A program made the translations under genes and the position numbers. Shown piece by piece: positions 26,101 to 42,000 of a stretch of DNA of 64,000 nt. The notes beneath the pieces are model-generated. The model ran no database searches. It worked only from the letters and a program-made list of their open reading frames with translations, and was not told the DNA's origin. Origin of the DNA: Hydractinia symbiolongicarpus (lineage: Eukaryota; Cnidaria; Hydrozoa; Anthoathecata; Hydractiniidae); assembly GCF_029227915.1 (NCBI RefSeq), contig NC_079885.1, positions 29,577,001 to 29,641,000 of the forward strand, in the 5' to 3' direction. Position 1 is the stretch's first letter; every line of letters begins with the position of its first letter.

Positions 26101-29100
26101 GACTTGTAGTTTTCAAAAATGTTTTCACTTTTGATGGGACGCTGAATAAAAGAATTTTAATAGCCGGCAAACAAAAAACCGCGATTTCCCATAAATCCCG
26201 GCTTGGCCCGTATAGTCGAATGTATACAAAGAAAGTACCTAGGAAGTAAACTCATTTACCGAACGATTTTTTAAATTATTTTTTCACCAGTAAAACGCAT
26301 GAGATTTGTAGTTTTCAAAAATGTTTTCATTTTTGATGAGACGCCTAATTAAAGAGGTGTAATCGCCGGCAAACGAAAACCCGCGATTTCCCGTAAATCC
26401 CGGGCTTGGCCCGTATAGTCAAAAGTATACAAAAAAAGTACCCAGTGAGTAAACTCATTTCCCGAACGATTTTTTAAATTATTTTTTCACCACTAAAACG
26501 CATGAGGTTTGTAGTTTTGAAAAATGTTTTCATTTTGGAGGGGACGCTGAATAAAAGAATTTTAATCGCTGGCAAACGAAAAACCGCGATTTCCCGTAAA
26601 TCCCGGGCTTGGCCCGTATAGTCGAATGTATACAAAGAAAGTACTTAGGAAGTAAACTCATTTACCGAACGATTTTTTAAATTATTTTTTCACCACTAAA
26701 ACGCATGAGATTTGTAGTTTTCAAAAATGTTTTCATTTTTGATGAGACGCCTAATTAAAGAGGTTTAACCGCCGGCAAACGAAAACCCGCGATTTCCCGT
26801 ATATCCCGGGCTTGGCCCGTATAGTCAAAAGTATACAAAAAAAGTACCCAGGGAGTAAACTCATTTCCCGAACGATTTTTTAATTATTTTTTCACCACTA
26901 AAACGCATGAGGTTTGTAGTTTTGAAAAATGTTTTCATTTTGGAGGGGACGCTGAAAAAAAGAAGTTTAATCGCTGGCAAACGAAAACCCGCGATTTCCC
27001 TTAAATCCCGGACTCGCCCCGTATAGTCAAAAGTATACAAAAAAAGTACCCAGGGAGTAAACTCATTTCCCGAACAATTTTTTAAATTATTTTTTCACCA
27101 CTAAAACTCATGAGACTTGTAGTTTTTAAAAATGTTTTCATTTTTGATGAGACGCTTAATGAAAGAGGTTTAATCGCCGGCAAACGAAAACCCGCGATTT
27201 CCTGTAAATCCCGGGCTTGGCCCGTATAGTCGAATGTATACAAAGAAAGTACCCTGTGAGTAAACTCATTTCCAGAACGATTTTTTAAATTATTTGTTCA
27301 CCACTAAAACGCATGAGACTTGTAGTTTTAAAAAATGTTTTCATTTTTGATGAGACGCTGAATAAAAGAAGTTTAATCGCCGGCAAACGAAAACCCGCGA
27401 TTTCCCGTAAATCCCGGACTCTGCCCGTATAGTCAAAAGTATACAAAAAAAGTACCCAGGGAGTAGACTCATTTCCCGAACGATTTTTTAAATTATTTTT
27501 TCACCACTAAAACGCATGAGACTTGTAGTTTTTAAAAATGTTTTCATTTTTGATGAGACGCTTAATGAAAGAGGTTTAATCGCCGGCAAACGAAAACCCG
27601 CGATTTCCCTTAAATCTCGGACTCGGCCCGTATAGTCAAAAGTATACAAAAAAAGTACCCAGGGAGTAAACTCATTTCCGAACAATTTTTTAAATTATTT
27701 TTTCACCACTAAAACGCATGAGACTTGTAGTTTTCAAAAATGTTTTCATTTTTGATGAGACGCTTAATGAAAGAGGTTTAATCGCCGGCAAACGAAAACC
27801 CGCGATTTCCTGTAAATCCCGGGCTTGACCCGCATAGTCGAATGTATACAAAGAAAGTACCCTGTTAGTAAACTCATTTCCAGAACGATTTTTTAAATTA
27901 TTTTTTCACCACTAAAACGCATGAGACTTGTAGTTTTAAAAAATGTTTTCATTTTTGATGAGACACTGAATAAAAGAAGTTTAATCGCCGGCAAACGAAA
28001 ACGCGCGATTTCCCGTAAATCCCGGACTCGGCCCGTATAGTCAAAAGTATACCAAAAAAGTACCCAGGGAGTAGACTCATTTCCCGAACGATTTTTTAAA
28101 TTATTTTTTCACCACTAAAACGCATGAGACTTGTAGTTTTTAAAAATGTTTTCATTTTTGATGAGACGCTTAATGAAAGAGGTTTAATCGCCGGCAAACA
28201 AAAACCCGCGATTTCCCGTAAATCCCGGGCTTGGCCCGTGTAGTCGAATGTATACAAAGAAAGTACCCAGGGAGTAACTCATTTCCCGAACGATTTTTTA
28301 AATTATTTTTTCACCACTAAAACGCATGAGACTTGTAGGTTTCAAAAATGTTTTCATTTTTGATGAGGCGCTTAATGAAAGAGGTTTAATCGCCGGCAAA
28401 CGAAAACCCGCGATTTCCCGTGAATCCCGGGCCTGGCCCGTATAGTCGAATGTATACAAAGAAAGTACCCTGTGAGTAAACTCATTTCCAGAACGATTTT
28501 TTAAATTATTTTTTACCACTAAAACGCATCAGACTTGTAGTTTTCAAAAATGTTTTCATTTTTGATGAGACGCTGAATAAAAGAATTTTAATCGCCGCCA
28601 AACGAAAACCCGCGATTTCCCGTAAATCCCGGCTTGGCCCGTATAGTCAAAAGTATACAAAGAAAGTACCCAGGGAGTAAACACATTTCCCGAACGATTT
28701 TTTAAATTTTTTTTTCACCACTAAAACGCATGAGACTTGTAGTTTTCAAAATTGTTTTCATTTTTAATGAGACGCTGAATAAAAGAAGTTTAATCGCCGG
28801 CAAACGAAAACCCGCGATTTCCCGTAAATCCCGGGCTTGGCCCGTATAGTTGAATGTATCTAAAGAAAGTACCCAGGGAGTAAACTGATTTCCCGAACGA
28901 TTTTTCAAATTATTTCTGCACCACTAGAACGAATGGGACTTATAGTTTTCAAAAATGTTTTCATTTTTGATGAGACGCTGAATAAAAGAAGTTTAATCGC
29001 CGGCAAACGAAAACCCGCGATTTCCCATAAATTCCGGACTCGGCCCGTATAGTCAAAAGTATACAAAGAAAGTACCCTGGGAGTAAACTCAATTCCCGAA

Positions 29101-32100
29101 CGATTTTTTAAAATTATTTTTCACCACTAAAACGTATGAGACTTGTAGTTTTCAGAAATGTTTTCATTTTGATGAGACGCTTAATGAATGTGGTTTAATC
29201 GCCGGCAAGCGAAAACCCGCGATTTCCCGTAAATCCCGGACTCGGCCCGCATAGTCGAATGTATACAAAGAAAGTACCCTGTGAGTAAACTCATTTCCAA
29301 AACGATTTTTTAAATTATTTTTTCACCTCTAAAACGCATGAGACTTGTAGTTTTCCAAAATGTTTTCATTTTTGATGAAACGCTGAATAAAAGAAGTTTA
29401 ATCGCCGGCAAACGAAATCCCGCCATTTCCCGTAAACCCCGGACTCGGCCCGTATAGTCAAAAATATACAAAGAAAGTACCCAGGGAGTAAACTCATTTC
29501 CCGAACAATTTTTTAAATTATTATTTCACCACTAAAGCCCATGAGACTTGTAGTTTTTAAAAATGTTTTCATTATTGATGAGACGGTGAATAAAAGAAGT
29601 TTAATCGCCGGCAAACAAAAACCCGCGATTTCCCGTAAATCCCGGACTCGGCCTGTATAGTTAAAAGTATACAAATAAGGTACCCAGGGAGTAAACTCAT
29701 TTCCCGAACGATTTTTAAATTATTTTTTCACCACTAAAACGCATGAGATTTGTAGTTTTCAGAAATGTTTTTATTTTTGATGAGACGCTTAATGAAAGTG
29801 GTTTTATCGCCGGCAAACGAAAAAGTACGATTTCCCGTAAATCCCGGGCTTGGCCCGTATAGTCAAAAGTATACAAAGAAAGTACCCAGGGAGTAAACTC
29901 ATTTCCCAAATGATTTTTTGAAATTATTTTGTCACCACTAAAACGCATGAGACTTGTAGTTTTCAAAAATGTTTTCATTTTTAATGAGACGCTTAATGAA
30001 AGAGTTTTAATCGCCGGCAAACGTAAACCCGCGATTTCCCGTAAATCCCAGGCTTGGCCCGCATAGTCGAATGTATACAAAGAAAGTACCCTGTGAGTAA
30101 ACTTATTTTCAAAACGATTTTTTAAATTATCTTTTCACCACTAAAACGCATGAGAATTGTAGTTTTCAAAAATGTTTTCATTTTTGATGAGACGCTGTAT
30201 AAAAGAAGTTTAATCGCCGGCAAACAAAAACCCGCCATTTCCCGTAAACCCCGGACTCGGCCCGTATAGTCAAAAGTATACAAAGAAAGTACCCAGGGAG
30301 TAAACTCATTACCCGAACGATTTTTTAAATTATTATTTCACCATTAAAGCCCATGAGACTTGTAGTTTTTAAAAATGTTTTCATTTTTGATGAGACGGTG
30401 AATAAAAGAAGTTTAATCGCCGGCAAACGAAAACCCGCGATTTCCCGTAAATCCCGGACTCGGCCTGTATAGTCAAAAGTATACAAAGAAAGTACCCAGG
30501 GAGTAAACTCATTTAACGAACGATTTTTTAAATTATTTTTTCACCACTAAAACGCATGAGACTTGTAGTTTTCAGAAATGTTTTCATTTTTGATGAGACG
30601 CTTAATTAAAGTGGTTTAATCGCCGGCAAACGAAAACCCGCAATTTCCCGTAAATCCCGGGCTTGGCCCGTGTAGTCAAAAGTATAAAAAGAAAGTACCC
30701 AGGGAGTAAACTCATTTCCCTAACGATTTTTTAAATTATTTATTCACCACTAAAATGTATGAGACTTGTAGTTTTTAAAAATGTTTTCATTTTTGATGAG
30801 ACGCTTAATGAAAGTGGTTTAATCGCTGGCAAACGAAAACACGCGATTTCCTGTAAATCCCGGGCTTGGCCCGTATAATCGAATGTATACAAAGAAAGTA
30901 CCCTGTGAGTAAACTCATTTCCAGAACGATTTTTTAAATTATTTTTCCACCACTAAAACGCATAAGACTTGTAGTTTACAAAAATTTTTTCATTTTTGAT
31001 GAGACGCTGAATAAAAGAAGTTTAATCGTCGGCAAACGAAAACCGGCGATTTCCCGTAAATCCCGGGCTTGGCCCGTATAGTTAAAAAAGTACAAAGAAA
31101 GTACCCAGGGAGTAAACTCATTTCCCGAGCGATTTTTTAAATTACTTTGTCACCACAGAAACGCATGAGACTTGTATTTTTCAAAAAAGTTTTCATTTTT
31201 GATGAGACGCTTAATGAAAGGGGTTTAATCGCCGGCAAACGAAAACCCGCGATTTCCCGTAAATCCTGGGCTTGGCCCGTATAGTCGAATGTATACAAAG
31301 AAAGTACCCTGTGAGTAAACTCATTTCCAGAACGATTTTTTAAACTATTTTTTCACCACTAAAACGCATAAGACTTGTAGTTTCCAAAAATGTTTTCATT
31401 TTTGATAAGACGCTGAATAAAAGAAGTTTAATCGCCGGCAAACGAAAAACCGCGATTTCCCGTAAATCCCGGGCTTGGCCCGTATAGTCAAAAGTATACA
31501 AAGAAAGTACCCAGGGAGTAAACTCATTTCCCGAACGATTTTTTAAATTATTTTTTCACCACTAAAACGCATGAGACTTGTAGTTTTCAGAAATGTTTTC
31601 ATTTTTGATGAGACGCTTAATGAAAGTGGTTTAATCGCCGGCTAACGAAAACCCGCGATTTGCCGTAAATCCCGGCTTGGCCCGTATAGTCAAAAGTATA
31701 CAAAGAAAGTACCCAGGGAGTAAACTCATTTCCCAAATGATTTTTTGAAATTATTTTGTCACCACTAAAACGCATGAGACTTGTACTTTTCAAAAGTGTT
31801 TTCATTTTTGATGAGACGCTGAATAAAAGAAGTTTAATCGCCGGCAAACGAAAACCCGCGATTTCCCGTAAATCCCGGGCTTGGCCCGTTTAGTCGAATG
31901 TATACAAAGAAAGTACCCTGTGAGTAAACTCATTTCCAAAACAATTTTTTAAATTATCTTTTCACCACTAAAACGCATGAGACTTGTAGTTTTCAAAAAT
32001 GTTTTCATTTTTGATGAGACGCTGAATAAAAGAAGTTTAATCGCCGGCAAACGAAAACCCGCGATTTCCCGTAAATTCAGGACTCGGCCCGTATAGTCAA

Positions 32101-32129
32101 AAGTATACAAAGAAAGTACCCAGGGAGTA

Positions 32130-33753
32130 AACTCAATTCCCGAACGATTTTTTAAATTTTTTTTTCACCACTAAAACGCATGAGACTTGTAGTTTTCAAA
32201 ATTGTTTTCATTTTTAATGAGACGCTGAATAAAAGAAGTTTAATCGCCGGCAAACGAAAACTCGCGATTTCCCGTAAATCCCGGGCTTGGCCCGTATAGT
32301 TGAATGTATCTAAAGAAAGTACCCAGGGAGTAAACTGATTTCCCGAACGATTTTTCAAATTATTTCTGCACCACTAGAACGAATGGGACTTATAGTTTTC
32401 AAAAATGTTTTCATTTTTGATGAGACGCTGAATAAAAGAAGTTTAATCGCCGGCAAACGAAAACCCGCGATTTCCCGTAAATTCAGGACTCGGCCCGTAT
32501 AGTCAAAAGTATACAAAGAAAGTACCCAGGGAGTAAACTCAATTCCCGAACGATTTTTTAAAATTATTTTTTCACCACTAAAACGTATGAGACTTGTAGT
32601 TTTCAGAAATGTTTTCATTTTGATGAGACGCTTAATGAATGTGGTTTAATCGCCGGCAAGCGAAAACCCGCGATTTCCCGTAAATCCCGGACTCGGCCCG
32701 CATAGTCGAATGTATACAAAGAAAGTACCCTGTGAGTAAACTCATTTCCAAAACGATTTTTTAAATTATTTTTTGACCTCTAAAACGCATGAGACTTGTA
32801 GTTTTCCAAAATGTTTTCATTTTTGATGAAACGCTGAATAAAAGAAGTTTAATCGCCGGCAAACGAAATCCCGCCATTTCCCGTAAACCCCGGACTCGGC
32901 CCATATAGTCAAAAATATACAAAGAAAGTACCCAGGGAGTAAACTCAATTCCCGAACGATTTTTTAAATTTTTTTTTCACCACTAAAACGCATGAGACTT
33001 GTAGTTTTCAAAATTGTTTTCATTTTTAATGAGACGCTGAATAAAAGAAGTTTAATCGCCGGCAAACGAAAACCCGCGATTTCCCGTAAATCCCGGGCTT
33101 GGCCCGTATAGTTGAATGTATCTAAAGAAAGTACCCAGGGAGTAAACTGATTTCCCGAACGATTTTTCAAATTATTTCTGCACCACTAGAACGAATGGGA
33201 CTTATAGTTTTCAAAAATGTTTTCATTTTTGATGAGACGCTGAATAAAAGAAGTTTAATCGCCGGCAAACGAAAACCCGCGATTTCCCGTAAATTCAGGA
33301 CTCGGCCCGTATAGTCAAAAGTATACAAAGAAAGTACCCAGGGAGTAAACTCAATTCCCGAACGATTTTTTAAAATTATTTTTTCACCACTAAAACGTAT
33401 GAGACTTGTAGTTTTCAGAAATGTTTTCATTTTGATGAGACGCTTAATGAATGTGGTTTAATCGCCGGCAAGCGAAAACCCGCGATTTCCCGTAAATCCC
33501 GGACTCGGCCCGCATAGTCGAATGTATACAAAGAAAGTACCCTGTGAGTAAACTCATTTCCAAAACGATTTTTTAAATTATTTTTTGACCTCTAAAACGC
33601 ATGAGACTTGTAGTTTTCCAAAATGTTTTCATTTTTGATGAAACGCTGAATAAAAGAAGTTTAATCGCCGGCAAACGAAATCCCGCCATTTCCCGTAAAC
33701 CCCGGACTCGGCCCATATAGTCAAAAATATACAAAGAAAGTACCCAGGGAGTA
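32130..33753. repeat. Tandem 812-bp higher-order duplication (4 monomers)
   Basis: Diagnostic monomers recur at an offset of 812 bp, for example the AACGAATGGGACTTATAG type at 32383 and 33191, and a GACCTCTAAAACG type further on. A related copy of the first monomer lies 3,450 bp to the left near 28702. Boundaries are approximate. Confidence 0.78.
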
Positions 33754-36700
33754 AACTCATTTCCCAAACAATTTTTTAAATTATTATTTCACCACTAAAG
33801 CCCATGAGACTTGTAGTTTTTAAAAATGTTTTCATTATTGATGAGACGGTGAATAAAAGAAGTTTAATCGCCGGCAAACAAAAACCCGCGATTTCCTGTA
33901 AATCCCGGACTCGGCCTGTATAGTTAAAAGTATACAAAGAAGGTACCCAGGGAGTAAATTCATTTCCCGAACGATTTTTAAATTATTTTTTCACCACTAA
34001 AACGCATGAGATTTGTAGTTTTCAGAAATGTTTTTATTTTTGATGAGACGCTTAATGAAAGTGGTTTTATCGCCGGCAAACGAAAAACTGCGATTTCCCG
34101 TAAATCCCGGGCTTGGCCCGTATAGTCAAAAGTATACAAAGAAAGTACCCAGGGAGTAAACTCATTTCCCAAATGATTTTTTGAAATTATTTTGTCACCA
34201 CTAAAACGCATGAGACTTGTAGTTTTCAAAAATGTTTTCATTTTTAATGAGACGCTTAATGAAAGAGTTTTAATCGCCGGCAAACGTAAACCCGCGATTT
34301 CCCGTAAATCCCGGACTCGGCCCGTATAGTCAAAAGTATACAAATAAAGTACCCAGGGAGTAAACTCATTTCCCGAACGATTTTTAAAATTATTCTTTCA
34401 CCACTAAAACGTATGAGACTTGTAGTTTTCAGAAATGTTTTCATTTTTGATGAGACGCTTAATGAATGTGGTTTAATCGCCGGCAAGCGAAAACCCGCGA
34501 TTTCCCGTAAATCCCAGGCTTGGCCCGCATAGTCGAATGTATACAAAGAAAGTACCCTGTGAGTAAACTTATTTTCAAAACGATTTTTTGAATTATCTTT
34601 TCACCACTAAAACGCATGAGACTTGTAGTTTTCAAAAATGTTTTCATTTTTGATGAGACGCTGAATAAAAGAAGTTTAATCGCCGGCAAACAAAAACCCG
34701 CCATTTCCCGTAAACCCCGGACTCGGCCCGTATAGTCAAAAGTATACAAAGAAAGTACCCAGGGAGTAAACTCATTTCCCGAACGATTTTTTAAATTATT
34801 ATTTCACCACTAAAGCCCATGAGACTTGTAGTTTTTAAAAATGTTTTCATTTTTGATGAGACGGTGAATAAAAGAAGTTTAATCGCCGGCAAACGAAAAC
34901 CCGCGATTTCCCGTAAATCCCAGACTCGGCCTGTATAGTCAAAAGTATACAAATAAAGTACCCAGGGAGTAAACTCATTTAACGAAAGATTTTTTAAATT
35001 ATTTTTTCACCACTAAAACGCATGAGACTTGTAGTTTTCAGAAATGTTTTCATTTTTGATGAGACGCTTAATTAAAGTGGTTTAAATGCCGGCAAACGAA
35101 AACCCGCAATTTCCCGTAAATCCCGGGCTTGGCCCGTGTAGTCAAAAGTATAAAAAGAAAGTACCCAGGGAGTAAACTCATTTCCCAAATGATTTTTTGA
35201 AATTATTTTGTCACCACTAAAACGCATGAGACTTGTACTTTTCAAAAGTGTTTTCATTTTTGATGAGACGCTGAATAAAAGAAGTTTAATCGCCGGCAAA
35301 CGAAAACCCGCGATTTCCCGTAAATCCCGGGCTTGGCCCGTTTAGTCGAATGTATACAAAGAAAGTACCCTGTGAGTAAACTCATTTCCAAAACAATTTT
35401 TTAAATTATCTTTTCACCACTAAAACGCATGAGACTTGTAGTTTTCAAAAATGTTTTCATTTTTGATGAGACGCTGAATAAAAGAAGTTTAATCGCCGGC
35501 AAACGAAAACCCGCCATTTCCCGTAAACCCCGGACTCGGCCCGTATAGTCAAAAGTATACAAAGAAAGTACCCAGGGAGAAAACTCATTTCCCGAACGAT
35601 TTTTTAAATTATTAGCTCACCACTAAAGCCCATGAGACTTGTAGTTTTTAAAAATATTTTCATTTTCGATGAGACGGTGAATAAAAGAAGTTTAATCGCT
35701 GCCAAACGAAAACCCGCAATTTCCCGTAAATCCCGGACTCGGCCTGTATAGTCAAAAGTATACAAAGAAAGTACCCAGGGAGTAAACTCATTTCCCGAAC
35801 GATTTTTTAAATTATTTATTCACCACTAAAACGTATGAGACTTGTAGTTTTTAAAAATGTTTTCATTTTTGATGAGACGCTTAATGAAAGTGGTTTAATC
35901 GCTGGCAAACGAAAACACGCGATTTCCCGTAAATCCCGGGCTTGGCCCGTATAGTCGAATGTATACAAAGAAAGTACCCTGTGAGTAAACTCATTTCCAG
36001 AACGATTTTTTAAATTATTTTTCCACCACTAAAACGCATAAGACTTGTAGTTTACAAAAATTTTTTCATTTTTGATGAGACGCTGAATAAAAGAAGTTTA
36101 ATCGTCGGCAAACGAAAACCGGCGATTTCCCGTAAATCCCGGGCTTGGCCCGTATAGTTAAAAAAGTACAAAGAAAGTACCCAGGGAGTAAACTCATTTC
36201 CCGAGCGATTTTTTAAATTACTTTGTCACCACAGAAACGCATGAGACTTGTAGTTTTCAAAAAAGTTTTCATTTTTGATGAGACGCTTAATGAAAGGGGT
36301 TTAATCGCCGGCAAACGAAAACCCGCGATTTCCCGTAAATCCCGGGCTTGGCCCGTATAGTCAAAAGTATACAAAGAAAGTACCCAGGGAGTAAACTCAT
36401 TTCCCAAATGATTTTTTGAAATTATTTTGTCACCACTAAAACGCATGAGACTTGTAGTTTTCAAAAATGTTTTCATTTTTAATGAGACGCTTAGAGAAAG
36501 AGTTTTAATCGCCGGCAAACGAAAACCTGCGATTTCTTGTAAATCCCGGACTCGGCCCGTATAGTCAAAAGTATACAAAGAAAGTACCCAGGGAGTAAAC
36601 TCATTTCCCGAACGATTTTTAAAATTATTTTTTCACCACTAAAACGTATGAGACTTGTAGTTTTCAGAAATGTTTTCATTTTTGATGAGACGCTTAATGA

Positions 36701-39002
36701 ATGTGGTTTAATCGCCGGCAAGCGAAAACCCGCGATTTCCCGTAAATCCCAGGCTTGGCCCGCATAGTCGAATGTATACAAAGAAAGTACCCTGTGAGTA
36801 AACTTATTTCCAAAACGATTTTTTAAATTATCTTTTCACCACTAAAACGCATGAGACTTGTAGTTTTCAAAAATGTTTTCATTTTTGATGAGACGCTGAA
36901 TAAAAGAAGTTTAATCGCCGGCAAACGAAAACCCGCCATTTCCCGTAAACCCCGGACTCGCCCCGTATAGTCAAAAGTATACAAAGAAAGTACCCAGGGA
37001 GTAAACTCATTTCCCGAACGATTTTTTAAATTATTATTTCACCACTAAAGCCCATGAGATTGTAGTTCTTAAAAATGTTTTCATTTTTGATGAGACGCTG
37101 AATAAAAGAAGTTTAATCGCCGGCAAACGAAAACCCGCGATTTCCCGTAAATCCCGGTCTTGGCCCGCATAGTCGAATGTATACAAAGAAATTACCCTGT
37201 GAGTAAACTCATTTCCAAAACGATTTTTTAAATTATCTTTTCACCACTAAAACGCATGAGACTTGAAGTTTTCAAAAATGTTTTCATTTTTGATGAGACG
37301 CTGAATAAAAGAAGTTTAATCGCCGGCAAACGAAAACCTGCGATTTCCCGTAAATCCCGGACTCGGCCCGTATAGTCAAATGCATACAAAGAAAGTACCC
37401 AGGGTTTCAAAAATGTTTTCATTTTTGATGAAAACACTTAATGAAAGAGGTTTAATCGCCGGCAAACGAAAACCCGCCATTTCCCGTAAACCCCGGCCTC
37501 GGCCCGTATAGTGAAAAGTATACAAAGAAAGTACCCAGGGAGTAAACTCATTTCCCGAACGATTTTTTAAATTATTTTTTCACCACTAAAACGCATGAGA
37601 CTTGTAGTTTTCAAAAATGTTTTCATTTTTGATGAGACGCTTAATGAAAGAGGTTTAATCGTCGGCAAACAAAATCCCGCGATTTCCCGTAAATCCCGGG
37701 CTTGGCCCGTATAGTCGAATGTATAAAAAGAAAGTACCCAGGGAGTAAACTCATTTCCCGAACAATTTTTTAAATTACTATTTCACCACTAAAGCCCATG
37801 AGAATTATAGTTTTTAAAAATGTTTTCATTTTTGATGAGACGCTGAATAAAAGAAGTTTTATCACCGGCAAACAAAAACCCGCGATTTCCCGTAAATCCC
37901 GGGCTTGGCCCGTATAGTCGAATGTATACAAAGAAAGTACCCTGTGAGTAAACTCATTTCCCGAACGATTTTTTAAATTATTTTTTCACCACTAACACGC
38001 ATGAGACTTGTAGTTTTCAGAAATGTTTTCATTTTTGATGAGACGCTTAATGAAAGTGGTTTAATCGCCGGCGAACGAAAACCCGCGATTTGCCGTAAAT
38101 CCCGGACTTTGCCCGTATAGTCGAATGTATAAAAAGAAAGTACCCAGGGAGTAAACTCATTTCCCGAACGATTTTTTAAATTATTTTTTCACCACTAAAA
38201 CGCATAAGACTTGTAGTTTTCAAAAATGTTTTCATTTTTGATGAGACGCCTAATGAAAGAAGTTTAATCACCGGCAAACAAAAACCCGCGATTTCCCGTA
38301 AATCCCGGGCTTGGCCCGTATAGTCGAATGTATACAAAGAAAGTACCCTGTGAGTAAACTCATTTCCCGAACGATTTTTTAAATTATTTTTTCACCACTA
38401 ACACGCATGAGACTTGTAGTTTTCAGAAATGTTTTCATTTTTGATGAGACGCTTAATGAAAGTGGTTTAATCGCCGGCAAATGAAAACCTGCGATTTGCC
38501 GTAAATCCCGGACTTTGCCCGTATAGTCGAATGTATACAAAGAAAGTACCCTGTGAGTAAACTCATTTCCAAAACGATTTTTTAAATTACCTTGTCACCA
38601 CTAAAACGCATGAGACTTGTAGTTTTCAAAAATGTTTTCATTTTTGATGAGACGCTGAATAAAAGAAGTTTAATCGCCGGCAAACGAAAACCCGCCATTT
38701 CCCGTAAACCCCGGACTCGCCCCGTATAGTCAAAAGTATACAAAGAAAGTACCCAGGGAGTAAACTCATTTCCCGAACGATTTTTTAAATTATTATTTCA
38801 CCACTAAAGCCCATGAGATTGTAGTTTTTAAAAATGTTTTCATTTTTGATGAGACGGTGAATAAAAGAAGTTTAATCGCCGGCAAACGAAAACCCGCGAT
38901 TTCCCGTAAATCCCGGACTCGGCCTGTATAGTCAAAAGTATACAATGAAAGTACCGAGGGAGTAAACTCATTTCCCGAACGATTTTTTAAATTATTTTTT
39001 CA

Positions 39003-42000
39003 CCACTAAAACGCATGAGACTTGTAGTTTTCAAAAATGTTTTCATTTTTGATGAGACGCCTAATGAAAGAGGTTTAATCGCCGGCAAACGAAATCCCGC
39101 GATTTCCCGTAAATCCCGGGCTTGGTCCGTATAGTCGAATGTATAAAAAGAAAGTACCCAGGGAGTAAACCCATTTCCTGAACGATTTTTTAAATTATTT
39201 TTTCGCCACTAAAACGCATAAGACTTGTAGTTTTCAAAAATGTTTTCATTTTTGATGAGACGCTTAATGAAAGAAGTTTAATCGCCGGCAAACGAAAACC
39301 GGCGATTTGCCGTAAATCCCGGACTCGGCCCGTATAGTCAAAAGTATACAAGGAAAGTACCCAGTAAGTAAACTCATTTCCCGAACGAATTTTTAAATTA
39401 TTTTTTCACCACTAAAACGCATGAGACTTGTAGTTTTTAAAAATGATTTCATTTTTGATGAGACGCTTAATGAAAGTGGTTTAATCGCCGGCAAACGAAA
39501 ACCCGCAATTTCCCGTAAATCCCGGTCTTGGCCCGCATAGTCGAATGTATACAAAGAAATTACCCTGTGAGTAAACTCATTTCCAAAACGATTTTTTAAA
39601 TTATCTTTTCACCACTAAAACGCATGAGACTTGAAGTTTTCAAAAATGTTTTCATTTTTGATGAGAGGCTGAATAAAAGAAGTTTAATCGCCGGCAAACG
39701 AAAACCTGCGATTTCCCTTAAATCCCGGACTCGGCCCGTATAGTCAAAAGCATACAAAGAAAGTACCCAGGGTGTAAACTCATTTCCCGAACGATTTTTT
39801 AATATATTATTTTACCACTAAAGCCCATGAGACTTGTAGTTTTTAAAAATGTTTTTATTTTTGATGAGACGCTGAATAAAAGAAGTTTAAACGCCGGCAA
39901 ACGAAAACCCGCGACTTCCCGTAAATCGCGGACTCGGCCCGTATAGTCAAAAGTATACAAAGAAAGTACCCAGGGAGTAAACTCATTTCCCGAACGATTT
40001 TTTAAAATATTTTTTCACCACTAAAACGCATGAGACTTGTAGTTTTCAAAAATGTTTTCATTTTTGATGAGACGCTGAATAATAGAAGTTTAATCGCCGG
40101 TAAACGAAAACCCGCCATTTCCCGTAAACCCCGGACTCGGCCAGTATAGTCAAAAGTATACAAAGAAAGTACCCAGTAAGTAAACTCATTTCCCGAACGA
40201 ATTTTTAAATTATTTTTTCACCACTACAACGCATGAACCTTGTAGTTTTTAAAAATGTTTTCATTTTTGATGAGACGCTGAATAAAAGAAGTTTAATCGC
40301 CGGCAAACGAAAACCCGCGATTTCCCGTAAATCCCGGTCTTGGCCCGCATAGTCGAATGTATACAAAGAAATTACCCTGTGAGTAAACTCATTTCCAAAA
40401 CGATTTTTTAAATTATCTTTTCACCACTAAAACGCATGAGACTTGAAGTTTTCAAAAATGTTTTCATTTTTGATGAGACGCTGAATAAAAGAAGTTTAAT
40501 CGCCGGCAAACGAAAACCTACGATTTCCCGTAAATCCCGGACTCGGCCCGTATAGTCAAATGCATACAAAGAAAGTACCCAGGGTTTCAAAAATGTTTTC
40601 ATTTTTGATGAAAACACTTAATGAAAGAGGTTTAATCGCCGGCAAACGAAAACCCGCCATTTCCCGTAAACCCCGGCCTCGGCCCGTATAGTGAAAAGTA
40701 TACAAAGAAAGTACCCAGGGAGTAAACTCATTTCCCGAACGATTTTTTAAATTATTTTTTCACCACTAAAACGCATGAGACTTGTAGTTTTCAAAAATGT
40801 TTTCATTTTTGATGAGACGCTTAATGAAAGAGGTTTAATCGTCGGCAAACAAAATCCCGCGATTTCCCGTAAATCCCGGGCTTGGCCCGTATAGTCGAAT
40901 GTATAAAAAGAAAGTACCCAGGGAGTAAACTCATTTCCCGAACAATTTTTTAAATTATTATTTCACCACTAAAGCCCATGAGAATTATAGTTTTTAAAAA
41001 TGTTTTCATTTTTGATGAGACGCTGAATAAAAGAAGTTTTATCACCGGCAAACAAAAACCCGCGATTTCCCGTAAATCCCGGGCTTGGCCCGTATAGTCG
41101 AATGTATACAAAGAAAGTACCCTGTGAGTAAACTCATTTCCCGAACGATTTTTTAAATTATTTTTTCACCACTAACACGCATGAGACTTGTAGTTTTCAG
41201 AAATGTTTTCATTTTTGATGAGACGCTTAATGAAAGTGGTTTAATCGCCGGCAAACGAAAACCCGCGATTTGCCGTAAATCCCGGACTTTGCCCGTATAG
41301 TCGAATGTATAAAAAGAAAGTACCCAGGGAGTAAACTCATTTCCCGAACGATTTTTTAAATTATTTTTTCACCACTAAAACGCATAAGACTTGTAGTTTT
41401 CAAAAATGTTTTCATTTTTGATGAGACGCTTAATGAAAGAAGTTTAATCACCGGCAAACAAAAACCCGCGATTTCCCGTAAATCCCGGGCTTGGCCCATA
41501 TAGTCGAATGTATACAAAGAAAGTACCCTGTGAGTAAACTCATTTCCCGAACGATTTTTTAAATTATTTTTTCACCACTAAAACGCATGAGACTTGTAGT
41601 TTTCAAAAATGTTTTCATTTTTGATGAGACGCCTAATGAAAGAGGTTTAATCGCCGGCAAACGAAATCCCGCGATTTCCCGTAAATCCCGGGCTTGGTCC
41701 GTATAGTCGAATGTATAAAAAGAAAGTACCCAGGGAGTAAACCCATTTCCTGAACGATTTTTTAAATTATTTTTTAGCCACTAAAACGCATAAGACTTGT
41801 AGTTTTCAAAAATGTTTTCATTTTTGATGAGACGCTTAATGAAAGAAGTTTAATCGCCGGCAAACGAAAACCGGCGATTTGCCGTAAATCCCGGACTCGG
41901 CCCGTATAGTCAAAAGTATACAAGGAAAGTACCCAGTAAGTAAACTCATTTCCCGAACGAATTTTTAAATTATTTTTTCACCACTAAAACGCATGAGACT